Below, in pieces: positions 42,462-53,289 of a DNA stretch of 64,000 nucleotides. Position numbers and translations under genes: made by a program. The notes beneath the pieces were generated by a model that did no database searches, had not been told where the DNA came from, and worked only from the letters and a program-made list of their open reading frames with translations. The number at the start of each line of letters is the position of its first letter. The first letter of the stretch is position 1. Source of the DNA: Actinomycetota bacterium (GTDB taxonomy: Bacteria; Actinomycetota; Actinomycetes; Streptosporangiales; Streptosporangiaceae); assembly GCA_027314515.1 (NCBI GenBank), contig DAHVAR010000055.1:1-64000 (forward strand), read 5' to 3'.

Positions 42462-45173
42462 GTGGCCGGTGACGTGGCGACGGCCGGAACGGCCGGACCC
42501 GATGTCACCCAGGAGCTGCCCACAGTGGATGGCGGGGTGACATCGCCCGCTATTATGCCCGCAGCACCGCCCGCCGGATCGGCACAGGACGCCGCAGACC
42601 AGGACTTTACGGACTCCAGCGCCGCGAATTACGGCGGGCTGGCTCACCTGTCGGCCGACGGGCATGGCGCGGACTACGACGAGTCGGCGCACGGGTTTGG
42701 CGATAGTCACGGCGCCGATAACGACGACGCTCGTCCGGTTCGGCCCTACTCGGCCGGTTCCGGTGGTTCGGGCGGTTCCGGTGGTTCCGGCCCGTCCGGC
42801 TGGAAGGCAGTGGCCCGGAGCTCCGCCGGCAAGAAGTCCGCGGCGCGAGCGGCCGCCGGCCGGGTATCCCGCCGGTCGGCAGCAGCAGCCGCCGCCGAGC
42901 CAGCGCGGAGCGCGGAGCCCCAGGCTGACGGAAGTTCCGGCGCGGCGGCAATGCGGCGCCGCCTGGCCCGTCTTGGCTCGCCACGCGGGGGCTCGGTCAA
43001 CCCCGTACTTGAGCCGCTCATCCGGACCGTGCGCGCGACCCACCCGAAAGCCGACATCCGGAAGATCGAGCGTGCCTATGAGGCAGCGGCCCAGCTGCAT
43101 GCGGGCCAGTCCCGGCGCAGCGGGGACCCGTATATCACGCATCCGCTCGCGGTGGCCACGATCCTCGCCGAGCTCGGCATGCCGCACGACACGATCTGCG
43201 CGGCGCTCCTGCATGACACCGTGGAGGATACCCAGTACACGATTGCCCAGCTCAGCCAGGACTTCGGCGAAGAAGTGGCTGCCCTCGTCGATGGCGTGAC
43301 GAAGCTGGACAAGGTGAAGTACGGCGACGCCGCGCAGGCCGAGACCGTCCGCAAGATGGTCGTGGCCATGTCGCGCGACATCCGCGTACTCGTCATCAAG
43401 CTGGCCGATCGCCTGCACAACATGCGCACGCTCCGCTATCTGCCGCGGGAGAAGCAGGAGCAGAAGTCGCGCGAGGTGCTGGAGATCTTCGCGCCGCTGG
43501 CGCACCGGCTTGGCATGAACACGGTCAAGTGGGAGCTGGAAGACCTCGCCTTCGCGACCTTGTATCCGAAGCGGTACGACGAGATCGCCCGGTTGGTCTC
43601 TGAGCGAGCTCCGCGGCGGGAGATGTTCCTGCAGGAAGTGATCGAGGACGTCGAGGAGGACCTGAAGGACGCGAAGATCAAGGCGTATGTCACCGGCCGC
43701 CCGAAGCATTACTACTCTGTGTACCAGAAGATGATCGCGCGTAATGTCGGCTTTGATGACATTTACGATCTAGTCGGCATCCGCATCCTTGTCGAATCGC
43801 TGCGTGACTGTTATGCGGTGCTCGGCACCGTGCATGCGCGGTGGAATCCGGTTCCCGGCCGGTTCAAGGACTACATCGCGATGCCCAAGTTCAACCTGTA
43901 CCAGTCGCTTCACACCACGGTGATCGGCCCGGAGGGCAAGCCGGTCGAACTCCAGATCCGGACCTGGGGCATGCACAAGCGGGCGGAGTATGGCGTCGCC
44001 GCGCACTGGAAGTACAAGGAGGACATGGTCGGCGGCGGTGGCACCGGCGACATGGCCTGGCTGCGGCAACTCGTCGACTGGCAGCGGGAGACCGAGGATC
44101 CGGCCGAGTTCCTCGACTCCCTGCGCTTCGACCTTGGCGGTGCTGAAGTCTACGTCTTCACCCCTCGCGGCGAGGTGATAGCGCTGCCGCAGGGCTCGAC
44201 TCCCGTTGACTTCGCCTATGCGATCCACACAGAGGTGGGCCACCGCACTATCGGTGCCCGGGTGAACGGGCGCCTCGTGGCGCTGGAAAGCACGTTGAGT
44301 AACGGCGACACCGTCGAGATCTTCACCTCCAAGGCCCCGGAGGCGGGCCCGAGCCAGGACTGGCTCGGGTTCGTGAAGAGCGCGCGCGCCAAGAACAAGA
44401 TCCGGCACTGGTTCTCCAAGGAGCGGCGGGAGGCCGCGGCGGAGACCGGCAAGACCGCGATCGCTCGGATGATGCGCAAGCAGAACCTGCCACTGCAGCG
44501 CCTGGCCACCGCGGACGCACTGAACGCGATCGCCACTGAACTGCACTACACCGACCTGTCTGCGCTCTACGCGGCGGTGGGCGAAGGACACGTCAGCGCG
44601 CAGTCAGTGGTAGCCAAGCTGGTCAAGTCGGCTGGCGGCGTCGAAGGCGCGCAGGAGGACCTTGCCGAGGCGACTCTGGTGACCCGCCAGGCGCGCCCGG
44701 CCACCCCGGTCGGTGACTCGGGCGTCGTCGTGGAGGGCGCGAACGACGTCTGGGCGCGGCTGTCGAAATGCTGCACCCCGGTTCCCGGCGACCAGATTAC
44801 TGGCTTCGTCACCAGGGGGAACGGCGTCTCGGTCCACCGCGCCGACTGCATGAATCTCGGGCACCTGCTGGAGTCGCAACCAGAGCGCATGGTCAGCGTC
44901 CGCTGGTCGCCCAGGGAAGGCTCGCAGTTCCTGGTGGCGATCCAGGTCGAGGCGCTCGATCGGACCGGACTGCTCTCTGACGTGACCCGGACCCTGTCCG
45001 ATCAGCACGTGAATATCCTGTCGGCTACCGTCAGCACGACTCGTGACCGAGTCGCGTTCAGCCGGTTCACGTTCGAGATGGGCGACCCCAAGCACCTCGG
45101 TGCCGTCCTGCGCGCTGTCCGCTCGATCGACGGCGTCTACGACGTCTACCGCGTCACCAGCTTAGCCAGCTAG
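42462..45173 (+). CDS. relA: Bifunctional (p)ppGpp synthetase/hydrolase Rel
   Basis: 903 aa, GTG start with GAGGAG upstream (family usually 730-850). The first 170 residues are disordered and include a GGS-repeat run. HD hydrolase: [11 protein letters not shown]. Synthetase: [22 protein letters not shown], and RFKD, which matches the RXKD motif of dual-function Rel enzymes. TGS ([25 protein letters not shown]), a conserved-Cys segment ([11 protein letters not shown]) and a C-terminal ACT domain follow. It makes the stringent-response alarmone on stalled ribosomes. Confidence 0.97.
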   Translation: MAGDVATAGTAGPDVTQELPTVDGGVTSPAIMPAAPPAGSAQDAADQDFTDSSAANYGGLAHLSADGHGADYDESAHGFGDSHGADNDDARPVRPYSAGSGGSGGSGGSGPSGWKAVARSSAGKKSAARAAAGRVSRRSAAAAAAEPARSAEPQADGSSGAAAMRRRLARLGSPRGGSVNPVLEPLIRTVRATHPKADIRKIERAYEAAAQLHAGQSRRSGDPYITHPLAVATILAELGMPHDTICAALLHDTVEDTQYTIAQLSQDFGEEVAALVDGVTKLDKVKYGDAAQAETVRKMVVAMSRDIRVLVIKLADRLHNMRTLRYLPREKQEQKSREVLEIFAPLAHRLGMNTVKWELEDLAFATLYPKRYDEIARLVSERAPRREMFLQEVIEDVEEDLKDAKIKAYVTGRPKHYYSVYQKMIARNVGFDDIYDLVGIRILVESLRDCYAVLGTVHARWNPVPGRFKDYIAMPKFNLYQSLHTTVIGPEGKPVELQIRTWGMHKRAEYGVAAHWKYKEDMVGGGGTGDMAWLRQLVDWQRETEDPAEFLDSLRFDLGGAEVYVFTPRGEVIALPQGSTPVDFAYAIHTEVGHRTIGARVNGRLVALESTLSNGDTVEIFTSKAPEAGPSQDWLGFVKSARAKNKIRHWFSKERREAAAETGKTAIARMMRKQNLPLQRLATADALNAIATELHYTDLSALYAAVGEGHVSAQSVVAKLVKSAGGVEGAQEDLAEATLVTRQARPATPVGDSGVVVEGANDVWARLSKCCTPVPGDQITGFVTRGNGVSVHRADCMNLGHLLESQPERMVSVRWSPREGSQFLVAIQVEALDRTGLLSDVTRTLSDQHVNILSATVSTTRDRVAFSRFTFEMGDPKHLGAVLRAVRSIDGVYDVYRVTSLAS

Positions 45174-45588
45174 CAGGGTCGTCAGCCCGCGTCGGCATTG
45201 GGCCGCTGCTTCGCGAGCACTCATGGATGTGAGGTTTTCGTTGCCAGGGCAACAGCGGACTCACTTTCACCTGCGGCGAACAGCGCCACAGCATCGGGCA
45301 AACAGTACAAAATGGCATCCAACGTCGCTGGGGCCGACGGCAGCGGGCCTAAGGATCGCTCACGGCAGCTGGCGTTGGTGGCCTGCGGCAGTGCCCACAC
45401 CAGGCTTCCGGGTGCGCCTCGCCGGTAAGTGGCTGGCGGGGGAGGCGCCGGGGTTCGCGCACCGCGGCAGCGGGCGTCACGTTGCTCACGGAAGTCGGTG
45501 ACGAGCGCGTCTCGGGCCAGATAAGGCACGCACAACGCGAGCCTATGCCGGCCCGCAGAGCGGGGCGCGAACCCCGGCGCCGAAACGA
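45174..45588. other. Convergent intergenic region (rel / DUF349)
   Basis: About 415 nt without a supported gene. A small palindrome GTTGCC-ag-GGCAAC is at 45240-45253. Short plus-strand frames here show no family motifs. Confidence 0.45.
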
Positions 45589-46827
45589 CTAGCCTGACAA
45601 TTCGGCGAGCGTGCGCTCGGCCTCGGCCAGCCAGGACTGCCGTGCATCCAGGGCTTCCCTGGCTTGCTGCTGTGCCTTTTGGTCGCCACTGGCCTCGGCC
45701 TTGGCGAGCTGGCGCTCAAGATGGGTGATAGCCGCGCGGATCTGGTCCACGGTGCCGCGGGCCCGCGACAGCGCCTCGGGGTTGGTGCGGCGCCAGTGCG
45801 AGTCCTCTGCCTTGCGCAGCGTCTCCTCGATCTTGCGGAGGCCGCCCTCCAGCCGATCCTGCGAGTCGCGCGGGACGGCACCAGCCCGCTCCCAGTGCTC
45901 CAGGATGCCGCGCAACGCCGCCCTGGCCGCCCGCGCGTCGGTGACCGGCAGCAGCTTCTCAGCCTCGGCGAGCAACTGCTCCTTGACCACGACGTGCTCG
46001 CGTAGCTCCCGGTCCTTGGCGTCCAGGATGTTGGAGCGCCCCTTGAAGAAAGCATCCTGCGCAGTCCTGAACCGGTTCCACAGGTCATCCTCGGCCGCCC
46101 GGTCCGCCCGGCCCGCCTGCTTCCAGGCGCGCATGAGTTCCCGGTATGCCGTCGCCGTGGCGCTCCAGTCCGTCGAGGTTGACAGCTCCTCAGCGCGGGC
46201 GACGAGCTCTTCCTTCCGGGCGCGGATTGCCTCGCGCTCCTCCTCCAGGGTGGCGAAGTAGGCCTTGCGCCGCTTCGCGAAGGCGTTCCGGGCTGCGGAG
46301 AGCCGCTTCCAGAGTGCCGCCTCGGCGGCCCGGTCGCCGCGCGGCGCGTCCTTCCACTCCTCGAGTAGCTGGCGCATCCGCTCGCCGCTGGCCTTCCAGT
46401 GGGTGGCCTCGGCGGCGAGCCGTTCTGCCTCGCTGACGATGCGCTCCTTGACCTCATGCGCACTAGCCCTGGCCTGCTCGCGAGCGGCCCGGTGCTCCTC
46501 ACGCCGATGCTCGATTGTTCCGGCGAGAGCCTCCAGGCGGGACTGCAGGCCATCGAGGTCCCCGATCGCGTGCGCTCCGGTGACCGCGGCCGTCAGCCTC
46601 GTTATCGTCGCCCTCGCCTGGCCGGCCGACAGGTCGGTACTGGACATGCGCTGCTCGAGCAGGCTGATCTCGGTCTCCAGCGCATCGAACTTGCGCTTGA
46701 AGAAGGCCAGCGCCTCGTCTGGACTGCCCGCCTGCCACGAGCCGATCTCGCGCTCGCCGTCAGCTGTGCGGACGTAGACAGTCCCGTCTTCGGCTACCCG
46801 GCCCCACGGGTCGCTTGCGGTGCTCAC
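45589..46827 (-). CDS. DUF349 domain protein
   Basis: 412 aa. N-terminal small domain (PWGRVAEDGTVYVRTADGE), then a long coiled coil with repeating DUF349 units: WKASGERMRQLLEEWKDAP, LWKRLSAARNAFAKRRKAY, WKQAGRADRAAEDDLWNRF. Acidic and charged helices throughout; no signal or membrane segment. DUF349 proteins lie next to rel/ppiB across actinobacteria, but no function is settled. It is 38 nt downstream of the cyclophilin gene on the same strand, probably one transcript. Confidence 0.95.
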   Translation of the reverse strand: MSTASDPWGRVAEDGTVYVRTADGEREIGSWQAGSPDEALAFFKRKFDALETEISLLEQRMSSTDLSAGQARATITRLTAAVTGAHAIGDLDGLQSRLEALAGTIEHRREEHRAAREQARASAHEVKERIVSEAERLAAEATHWKASGERMRQLLEEWKDAPRGDRAAEAALWKRLSAARNAFAKRRKAYFATLEEEREAIRARKEELVARAEELSTSTDWSATATAYRELMRAWKQAGRADRAAEDDLWNRFRTAQDAFFKGRSNILDAKDRELREHVVVKEQLLAEAEKLLPVTDARAARAALRGILEHWERAGAVPRDSQDRLEGGLRKIEETLRKAEDSHWRRTNPEALSRARGTVDQIRAAITHLERQLAKAEASGDQKAQQQAREALDARQSWLAEAERTLAELSG

Positions 46828-46865
46828 CGCGTACCTCCTGCTCGGTACCTGACCGGCTCAGCCAA

Positions 46866-47759
46866 TCAGGTCTTGGTGATCGTCACGCTCTCGATCTGGA
46901 CCTTCTCCTTTGGGTGCCCGTCGCCGGTACCGTTGGAGTTGTCGCTGCCTGCTTTGGCCACCTGCTGGATGATGCTGAGCCCGCTCGCGACGGTGCCGAA
47001 CGGCGTATAACTGGCTGGCAGGTCGGTGGCCTTGTACACGAAGAAGAACTGACTGCCATTGCTGTCCGGCTGTCCCGTGTTGGCCATCGCGACCGTGCCG
47101 GCCGGATACAGGGCCTCTGCGCTGCCGTTCACCGTGACCTGCTTGAGCGAAGCAAGGTTCTCGCTGTTGAAGACGTAGCCGGGGCCGCCCGTGCCGGTCC
47201 CCGTCGGGTCGCCGCACTGCAGCACATAGATGCCGACGGTTACCAGCCGGTGGCATTGCGTGTTGTTGAAGTAGCTCTGATCTGCCAGCGAGACGAACGA
47301 GTTCACCGTGCAGGGGGCCGCACTGCCGGCCAGGTCAACCACGATAGTGCCGCGGTTCGTGGTGAACGTCGCGGTGTACGTCGCCCGCTTGCCGGGCCGG
47401 GCCGGCGGCAGGGACACCGGCCGGGCGGCGGCACCGCTCTTGGTGTAGACGCACTTGCCGTCAACCATGGCCGCGGTGGAGGTCGGCGAGGGGGTAGCGG
47501 AGGCGGCGGGGCCGGGGGAGACCGGGGTGGCGGCGCTCGAAGCTGCTGGCGTGCTCGAACTGGCCGCGGCGTTCGACTTGGGGGTGTTAAAGGTGCCCAG
47601 GATCGCTGGAATGATCAGGCCTACCCCGACAACCAGGACGGCCGCGATGATCGCCACCGACCACTGCCGCGCTCGCCTGGTCCGATCAGCCTGCCGCATC
47701 ATACGGCGCTGATGAGCTTGCCTGGCAAGCTGGCGCTGGCGTTGCTTTTTGCTGGCCAC
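46866..47759 (-). CDS. ppiB: Membrane-anchored peptidyl-prolyl cis-trans isomerase (cyclophilin)
   Basis: 297 aa from GTG 47759 with AGGAGG 9 nt upstream. A very basic head (KKQRQRQLARQAHQRRMMRQ), one membrane anchor (WSVAIIAAVLVVGVGLIIPAIL), a Ser/Ala/Pro linker, then a cyclophilin domain with TVNSFVSLADQSYFNNTQCHR, GTVAMANTG, SQFFFVY and PFGTVASG. It catalyses proline isomerisation outside the membrane, likely helping exported proteins fold; the Sec genes are nearby. Some usual cyclophilin active-site residues are altered, as is common in this family. Confidence 0.93.
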   Translation of the reverse strand: MASKKQRQRQLARQAHQRRMMRQADRTRRARQWSVAIIAAVLVVGVGLIIPAILGTFNTPKSNAAASSSTPAASSAATPVSPGPAASATPSPTSTAAMVDGKCVYTKSGAAARPVSLPPARPGKRATYTATFTTNRGTIVVDLAGSAAPCTVNSFVSLADQSYFNNTQCHRLVTVGIYVLQCGDPTGTGTGGPGYVFNSENLASLKQVTVNGSAEALYPAGTVAMANTGQPDSNGSQFFFVYKATDLPASYTPFGTVASGLSIIQQVAKAGSDNSNGTGDGHPKEKVQIESVTITKT

Positions 47760-48091
47760 CCGCGTGATCCTCCTGCTCACCCGCAGTTTCCTGCGGTCTG
47801 CGTGGTCTGGCAAACGGCCCGCCGACGAAGGCATCGGCCCCTGGGCGGTGTGTTGCGAAACTTCGCGAATCGTACCGTTGCACCAGCAATTTTAATGCCG
47901 TCGTTACTTTTCGAGTCCCAACCGCTCCCAACTCGTGTCCTGACGGGACTGGGCTGGGCTGACGGCACGCTGGCCTGCAGTTCTCGGTAGCCTTGAGGCA
48001 GGCACCGCGAGCGTCCGGTTCGGTCCGCCCAACCGCAGGCGACCGGGTACCAGCTTGGCGCGGAGGGACCGGAGGAGCGCGAGGAGGCACA
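47760..48091. other. Divergent intergenic region (ppiB / MBL hydrolase)
   Basis: 332 nt carrying promoters for both directions. A TTCGCGAA palindrome occurs at 47862-47869 and the stretch 47875-47930 is relatively AT-rich. No RNA gene seen. Confidence 0.4.
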
Positions 48092-48784
48092 GTGCTGATA
48101 GCAGGGTTTCCCGCTGGCTCCTTCGCGGCGAACTGCTACCTGCTCGCACCAGGGCCAGGCACGGAATGCCTCATCATCGACCCTGGTCAGGATGCCGAGC
48201 AGGGAATCAACGAGCTGATCGAGCGGTACCGGCTCCGGCCGGTGGCGGTGCTCGCGACCCACGGGCACATCGACCACATCTGGTCGGTGGCGCCGGTATG
48301 CGGCGCGAAGGGCATCCCCGCCTACATTCACCCAGCTGACCGGGCGCTGCTGTCCGACCCTGGCCGCGGCCTGGGTCTGGGTCCTGGCCAGCAGCTGTTC
48401 GGGGGGCTGACGTTCACCGAGCCGGACGACGTACTCGAGCTCTCGGACGGGATGACGCTGCGGCTGTGCGGCCTTGAGATCGTGGTCGACCACGCGCCGG
48501 GGCACACGCCGGGCTCGGTGGCGTTCCGGCTGGCCGGCGGCGCGGAGGCGGGCACGCTGTTCAGCGGCGACCTGCTGTTCGCCGGGTCGATCGGCCGGAC
48601 CGACCTGCCGGGCGGCGACTACGACACGATCCTGGCCAGCCTGGCACGGGTCTGCCTGCCGTTGCCGGACGAGACTGTGGTGCTCTCCGGCCACGGGCCG
48701 CAGACGACGATCGGGGCGGAGCGGGCGCATAATCCGTTCCTGGCCGGGCTGACCCCGGCTAGCGGCCCGGCTACCGGGCTGTGA
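48092..48784 (+). CDS. Metallo-beta-lactamase-fold hydrolase (glyoxalase II-like)
   Basis: 230 aa from GTG 48092 with GAGGAGG upstream. Metal-binding THGHIDHIW (HxHxDH), DHAPGHTPGS, and FSGDLLFAGSIGRTDLPGGD with the bridging Asp, then a final SGHGPQTTIGAERAHNPFL. It fits the Rv2581c-type hydroxyacylglutathione-hydrolase-like family that lies near ppiB and rel in mycobacteria. The natural thioester substrate is unknown. In related genomes hisS follows; here aspS follows directly. Confidence 0.93.
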   Translation: MLIAGFPAGSFAANCYLLAPGPGTECLIIDPGQDAEQGINELIERYRLRPVAVLATHGHIDHIWSVAPVCGAKGIPAYIHPADRALLSDPGRGLGLGPGQQLFGGLTFTEPDDVLELSDGMTLRLCGLEIVVDHAPGHTPGSVAFRLAGGAEAGTLFSGDLLFAGSIGRTDLPGGDYDTILASLARVCLPLPDETVVLSGHGPQTTIGAERAHNPFLAGLTPASGPATGL

Positions 48785-48965
48785 GTCCCGGCCAAGCGGG
48801 CCTCGCTGACTGGCCAGGGCCGAGCGGCACTGACTGACCGGCCGGCCGGCCGGCAAGGAGGCTGGCAACTGACCGGACGTGCCGGAGTGACTGGCGCGGG
48901 TGAGCCCGTTCCCGGTGGTAAGGCTTTGTTGTGAATGACCTGACGAGAGAGAGGCTGAGCGAGCG

Positions 48966-50837
48966 ATGATCCGCAGCCACGAGGCGGGCAGCCTGCGGGC
49001 GTCCAGCGCGGGCGAGCAGGTGCGGCTGGCCGGGTGGGTAGCGCGGCGGCGCGATCACGGCGGCGTTGTCTTCATCGACCTGCGCGACGGCAGCGGGATC
49101 GTGCAGGTCGTGCTGCGTCAGGAGGACGTGGCGCACGACCTGCGGGCCGAGTTCTGCGTGCTGGTTGACGGCACGGTGCAGCGTCGGCCGGCCGGCAACG
49201 AGAATCCCGAGCTGGCCACCGGCGGGATCGAGGTGGCGGCAACGGGGCTCGAGGTGCTGTCGCGGGCCGATCCGCTGCCGTTCCAGATCGAGGGCGGTGC
49301 CGCCCACGGCGGCGGCGAGCTGAACGAGGAAGTCCGGCTGAAGTACCGCTTCCTAGACATCCGCCGGGCCGACATGGCGGCTGCGCTGCGGGCCAGGTCG
49401 AAGGCCGGGTACCTGGTCAACGAGGTGATGAACGCCCGCGGATTCGTCAACGTGGAGACCCCGTTCCTGACCCGCTCTACGCCCGAGGGCGCCAGGGACT
49501 TCCTGGTCCCGGTGCGGCTGCGGCCTGGCCACTGGTATGCGCTGCCGCAGTCACCCCAGCTGTTCAAGCAGCTGCTGATGATCGGCGGGATGGAGCGCTA
49601 CTTTCAGCTCGTGCGGTGCTTCCGGGACGAGGATTTCCGCGCTGACCGGCAGCCCGAGTTCACCCAGATCGACCTCGAGATGTCGTTCGTGACCAGGGAA
49701 GATGTCATCGAAGTCGCCGAGGATCTGGTGTCCAGGCTGTGGTCGGAGATCGCCGGCTTCGAAGTCAGGCTGCCGATAGCGCGGATGACCTATGCCGATG
49801 CGATGAGCCGCTACGGATCGGACAAGCCAGACCTGAGGTTCGGTAACGAGCTAGCTGACCTGACCGCATTCTTCGCGCAGACCGCGTTCAGGGTGTTCCA
49901 GGCGCCGTACGTGGGCGCCGTGGTGATGCCGGGCGGCGCCTCGCAGACGCGCAAGGAGCTTGACGGCTGGCAGGAGTGGGCGCGTTCGCGAGGTGCGCGC
50001 GGGCTTGGCTACGTGCTGATCGGCGCGGACGGCGAGGTCTCCGATTCCGGGCCGGTGGCAAGGCACCTGTCCGCGGCCGAGCGGTCCGGCCTGCCCGCCG
50101 CCGCCGGCTCCAGGGCCGGTGACGCGGTGTTCTTCGCGGCCGGCCCGGCGAGCGAGGCGCGGGCACTGCTCGGCGCGGCCCGGCTCGAGGTCGGTAACCG
50201 GTGCGGGCTGATCGACCCTTCGGCGTGGGCCTTTACCTGGGTGGTAGACGCGCCGATGTTCGAGGACGACGGCGAGGGCGGCTGGACGGCCGTCCATCAC
50301 CCGTTCACCGCGCCCCTGCCGGACTGGACGTCGAAGTTCGCGTCCGAGCCGGGCGAGGCACTGGCTGACGCTTACGACATTGTCTGCAATGGCACCGAGA
50401 TCGGCGGCGGCTCGATCCGCATCCACCGCAGCGAGGTCCAGCAGCAGGTGTTCGACGTGATCGGGCTGTCGCGCGAGGAGGCAACATCGCAGTTCGGCTT
50501 CCTGCTGGAGGCCCTGAGGTTCGGGCCGCCGCCCCATGGCGGCATCGCGTTCGGCTGGGACCGGCTGCTCATGCTGCTAACCGGGCGCGAGTCGATCAGG
50601 GACGTCATCGCCTTCCCCAAGGCCGCGTCCGGCCACGACCCGCTGACCGGCGCGCCCACGGCGATCACGCCGCAGCAGCGGAAGGAAGCCGGGATCGACG
50701 TGGTTCCGGCTGAGCCGCCTTCTGGTACTGGCGGGCAACCGCCCGGCGGCACTGGCTGGGAAGCTCACGGCGGCGCGGGCTGGGAAGCTCACGGCGGCGC
50801 GGGCTGGGAAGCTCACGGCGGCGCGGGCGCGCAGTAG
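48966..50837 (+). CDS. aspS: Aspartyl-tRNA synthetase (probably non-discriminating)
   Basis: 623 aa. Anticodon-binding OB fold with [15 protein letters not shown], in which His31 is the residue seen in non-discriminating AspRS (Leu in discriminating ones), so it may also make Asp-tRNA-Asn for the GatCAB amidotransferase. Class II core: [46 protein letters not shown], then the GAD insertion and motif 3 [12 protein letters not shown]. The last 30 residues are three GWEAHGGA octapeptides from a 24-nt repeat, not needed by the family. Confidence 0.97.
   Translation: MIRSHEAGSLRASSAGEQVRLAGWVARRRDHGGVVFIDLRDGSGIVQVVLRQEDVAHDLRAEFCVLVDGTVQRRPAGNENPELATGGIEVAATGLEVLSRADPLPFQIEGGAAHGGGELNEEVRLKYRFLDIRRADMAAALRARSKAGYLVNEVMNARGFVNVETPFLTRSTPEGARDFLVPVRLRPGHWYALPQSPQLFKQLLMIGGMERYFQLVRCFRDEDFRADRQPEFTQIDLEMSFVTREDVIEVAEDLVSRLWSEIAGFEVRLPIARMTYADAMSRYGSDKPDLRFGNELADLTAFFAQTAFRVFQAPYVGAVVMPGGASQTRKELDGWQEWARSRGARGLGYVLIGADGEVSDSGPVARHLSAAERSGLPAAAGSRAGDAVFFAAGPASEARALLGAARLEVGNRCGLIDPSAWAFTWVVDAPMFEDDGEGGWTAVHHPFTAPLPDWTSKFASEPGEALADAYDIVCNGTEIGGGSIRIHRSEVQQQVFDVIGLSREEATSQFGFLLEALRFGPPPHGGIAFGWDRLLMLLTGRESIRDVIAFPKAASGHDPLTGAPTAITPQQRKEAGIDVVPAEPPSGTGGQPPGGTGWEAHGGAGWEAHGGAGWEAHGGAGAQ
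50756..50827 (+). repeat. 24-nt tandem repeat x3 at the aspS 3' end
   Basis: Three virtually identical copies of a 24-nt unit starting gctgggaagctcacgg. In frame; adds GWEAHGGA three times just before the stop. Confidence 0.95.
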
Positions 50838-50946
50838 CGCTAGCCGGGGATGGCCCCGCGTGGCCGGATGGCCTCCGCGCGGCGGGATGGGATGGCCGGA
50901 TGGCCCCGCGCGGCGGGATGGCCCCGCGACGACAGCATCATCGAGA

Positions 50947-52101
50947 TCATCCGGTGGGAAATGCCCTGAATGCGCGGAATGCGGCGCGGACCTCGTCGAC
51001 GAAGATGGCCGGCTGCTCGAACGCGGCGAAGTGGCCGCCCTTGGCCGGCTCGTTCCAGTAGCGCAGGTCCGGGAACTGCTTCTCCGCCCAGCGCCGGGAC
51101 GCGCGGAAGATCTCCTTCGGGAAGACAGAGCAGCCAACCGGAACCTGCACCGTGCCGCCCAGTGGCTTGCCGAAGCTCTCCCAGTACAGCCGCGCCGAGG
51201 ACGCGCCAGTGCCGGGCAGCCAGTACAGCATGACGTCGTCCAGCATCTCGTCCCTGGTCAGCACGTTCGCCGGGTCGCCGTCGCAATCGGTCCAGGACCA
51301 GAACTTCTCCACGATCCAGGCGCACAGCCCGGCAGGCGAGTCGACCAGGCCGTAGCCGACGGTTTGCGGGCGGGTGGATTGCTGCTTGGAGTAGCCCGAA
51401 TCGAAGTCCCGGTAGTGCCGCATGGCAGCCAGCGCGCCCTGTTCCTGCTCGGTCAGATCGTCCATGGTGGCAGGATCCGGCGGGACGGTGACCATGTTGA
51501 GGTGGATGCCCGCGACATGGCCGGCGTGGCGGACGCCCAGCCGGGTGGTCACGCCGGCACCCCAGTCGCCGCCCTGGGCGCCGTAGCGGGCGTAGCCGAG
51601 GCGGGTCATCAGCTGGTCCCATGCGTCGGCGATCTGGTCGGTGCCCCAGCCAGGCCTGGCCGGCTTGTCGCTGAAGCCGAAGCCTGGCAGCGACGGGCAC
51701 ACCAGATGGAACGCGTCCGCGGCGTCGCCGCCATGCGCGAGCGGGTCGGTGAGCGGTCCGACGACCTTGCCGAACTCGACGATCGAGCCGGGCCAGCCGT
51801 GTGTCATGATCAGCGGCAGCGCGTTCTGCTGCGGGGAGCGCACGTGCAGGAAGTGGATGCCGAGGCCGTCGACATTGGTCCGGAACTGCGGGAAGCCGTT
51901 GAGGCTCGCCTCGCATGCGCGCCAGTCGTAGCGCTCGAGCCAGTAGTCGCACAGGGCGCGGGTGTAGGCAAGCGGGACGCCCTGCGACCAGTCGTCCACC
52001 GTCTCCGCGTCCGGCCAGCGGGTCCGGCGCAGCCGCTGCCGCAAGTCCTCGAGATCAGCTTCGGGAATCTCAATGCGAAACGGGGTGACGTCCGAGTTCA
52101 T
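50947..52101 (-). CDS. Epoxide hydrolase (EHN-domain, microsomal type)
   Basis: 384 aa, full length for the family. An N-terminal EHN region (FRIEIPEADLEDLRQRLRRT), oxyanion HGWPGS, nucleophile Asp in GGDWGAG, and late catalytic His in KGGHFAAFEQP. It hydrolyses epoxides to diols. Cytosolic. Convergent with aspS; the gap between them (50838-50946) is made of imperfect ggatggccccgcg-type repeats. The substrate may be a xenobiotic or a lipid epoxide. Confidence 0.93.
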   Translation of the reverse strand: MNSDVTPFRIEIPEADLEDLRQRLRRTRWPDAETVDDWSQGVPLAYTRALCDYWLERYDWRACEASLNGFPQFRTNVDGLGIHFLHVRSPQQNALPLIMTHGWPGSIVEFGKVVGPLTDPLAHGGDAADAFHLVCPSLPGFGFSDKPARPGWGTDQIADAWDQLMTRLGYARYGAQGGDWGAGVTTRLGVRHAGHVAGIHLNMVTVPPDPATMDDLTEQEQGALAAMRHYRDFDSGYSKQQSTRPQTVGYGLVDSPAGLCAWIVEKFWSWTDCDGDPANVLTRDEMLDDVMLYWLPGTGASSARLYWESFGKPLGGTVQVPVGCSVFPKEIFRASRRWAEKQFPDLRYWNEPAKGGHFAAFEQPAIFVDEVRAAFRAFRAFPTG

Positions 52102-52180
52102 CGCGGTGCCTCGGCTTACGTAGTAGCGATCCGGGTGATGCCGACCCTAATCCGACCCTCGTCCGGCACGCGATCCCTGG

Positions 52181-53071
52181 CTAGGCTCGCGCGTCCGGCG
52201 GGGTCCGCGCGTCCGATGGCAGGATCTGACGGGGGATGACCGGCGGCGCTGCCCGCCGTTTCCACTCCCTCGGGTAGCCGAGCGACACCTCCTCGTGCCG
52301 GATGCCATCGTGCCAGGTCGTCCGCGGAATGTGCAGGTGGCCGTAGACGACTGCGACCGCGCCGAACCGAGTCGGCCAGCCTGCGGTCGCGGTGGTCCCG
52401 CACCACTGCGCGAACGCCGGGTATTTCATCACCCTGGTTGGCTCCCGGATCAGCGGAAAGTGATTGACCAGGATGGTCGGCATGCCCGGCGGCAGGGCAG
52501 CGAGCCGCTTCTCGGTCTTGGCGATGCGGTCGGCGCACCAGGCTTCACGGCTCGGGTACGGGTCGGGATGCAGCAGCCGCTCGTCGGTGCTCACGACGCC
52601 GGCCGCGCGGGCTCTCGCAAGTCCCTCGGTGGTCGTGGCAGCCCCGTCGGGACGAAACGAGTAGTCGTAGAGGACGAAGAGCGGCACCACGAGCGCCGGC
52701 CCGCCGTCCCCGGCCCAGACCGGGTAGGGGTCCTCAGGCGTGACGACGCCAAGGCGCCTGCAGGCGGCCACCAGCGCCAGGTACCGTTCCTCGCCGCGCA
52801 GCCGTACCGGGTCCCGGCCATGGGTCCAGAGCTCGTGGTTGCCCGGCACCCAGATGACCTTGGCGAACCGCTGGCTGAGCAACGCCAGCACCCGCTCGAC
52901 GTCCCCGGCCCGCTCACCGACGTCGCCGGCCACGATCAGCCAGTCCGAATCCGTCCGAGGCCGCAATCGCTCGGTGATCGCGCGGTTCACGCCGAATCCG
53001 ACATGCAGGTCGCTCACGGCAAGCAGCCGCGGCCCGCCCGCAGGGCTAGCCGTACCGGGCAATAGCGTCAT
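52181..53071 (-). CDS. Calcineurin-like metallophosphoesterase
   Basis: 296 aa. The five metal-binding blocks are present: SDLHVGF, AGDVGER, VPGNHELW, NHFPLI and YGHLHIPR. It should hydrolyse a phosphoester with a two-metal centre; the substrate is unknown. Cytosolic. It follows the epoxide hydrolase region on the minus strand with an 80-nt gap upstream of that gene, and lies head to head with rarA. Confidence 0.92.
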   Translation of the reverse strand: MTLLPGTASPAGGPRLLAVSDLHVGFGVNRAITERLRPRTDSDWLIVAGDVGERAGDVERVLALLSQRFAKVIWVPGNHELWTHGRDPVRLRGEERYLALVAACRRLGVVTPEDPYPVWAGDGGPALVVPLFVLYDYSFRPDGAATTTEGLARARAAGVVSTDERLLHPDPYPSREAWCADRIAKTEKRLAALPPGMPTILVNHFPLIREPTRVMKYPAFAQWCGTTATAGWPTRFGAVAVVYGHLHIPRTTWHDGIRHEEVSLGYPREWKRRAAPPVIPRQILPSDARTPPDARA

Positions 53072-53289
53072 ATCGGCGTCCTCGGGATCACGGGGTACTG
53101 GCGTGCACCATGATCGATGTTGATCTGCGGTGGCTATAGCAGCAATTTCTTCACATCGATCTTGGAGGCGGCTGCGCTGCGCTGGGCTGGGCTGGGCTGG
53201 GCTACTGGCGGGCGCCTCCGAGCCTATGGCTCGCGGCCGTGCGGCTCACATCACCGCGGCAGCCCGGCCCGGCCCGGTAGATTCGCATC

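Noticed and set aside
42357-43709. Long minus-strand frame opposite rel
   Set aside because: It is the antisense of a clearly conserved gene, Leu/Arg/His-rich with no family motifs; a shadow produced by high GC.
45198-45501. Small frames between rel and the DUF349 gene
   Set aside because: Biased composition, no conserved motif and poor start contexts.
45543-46553. Minus-strand frame inside the DUF349 gene in another phase
   Set aside because: Arg/Ser/Pro-rich shadow; the DUF349 frame has clear repeated motifs and coiled-coil spacing.
53170-53205. gctgg pentanucleotide run before rarA as a regulatory element
   Set aside because: A simple 5-nt slippage run with no symmetry and not at a promoter-like position.
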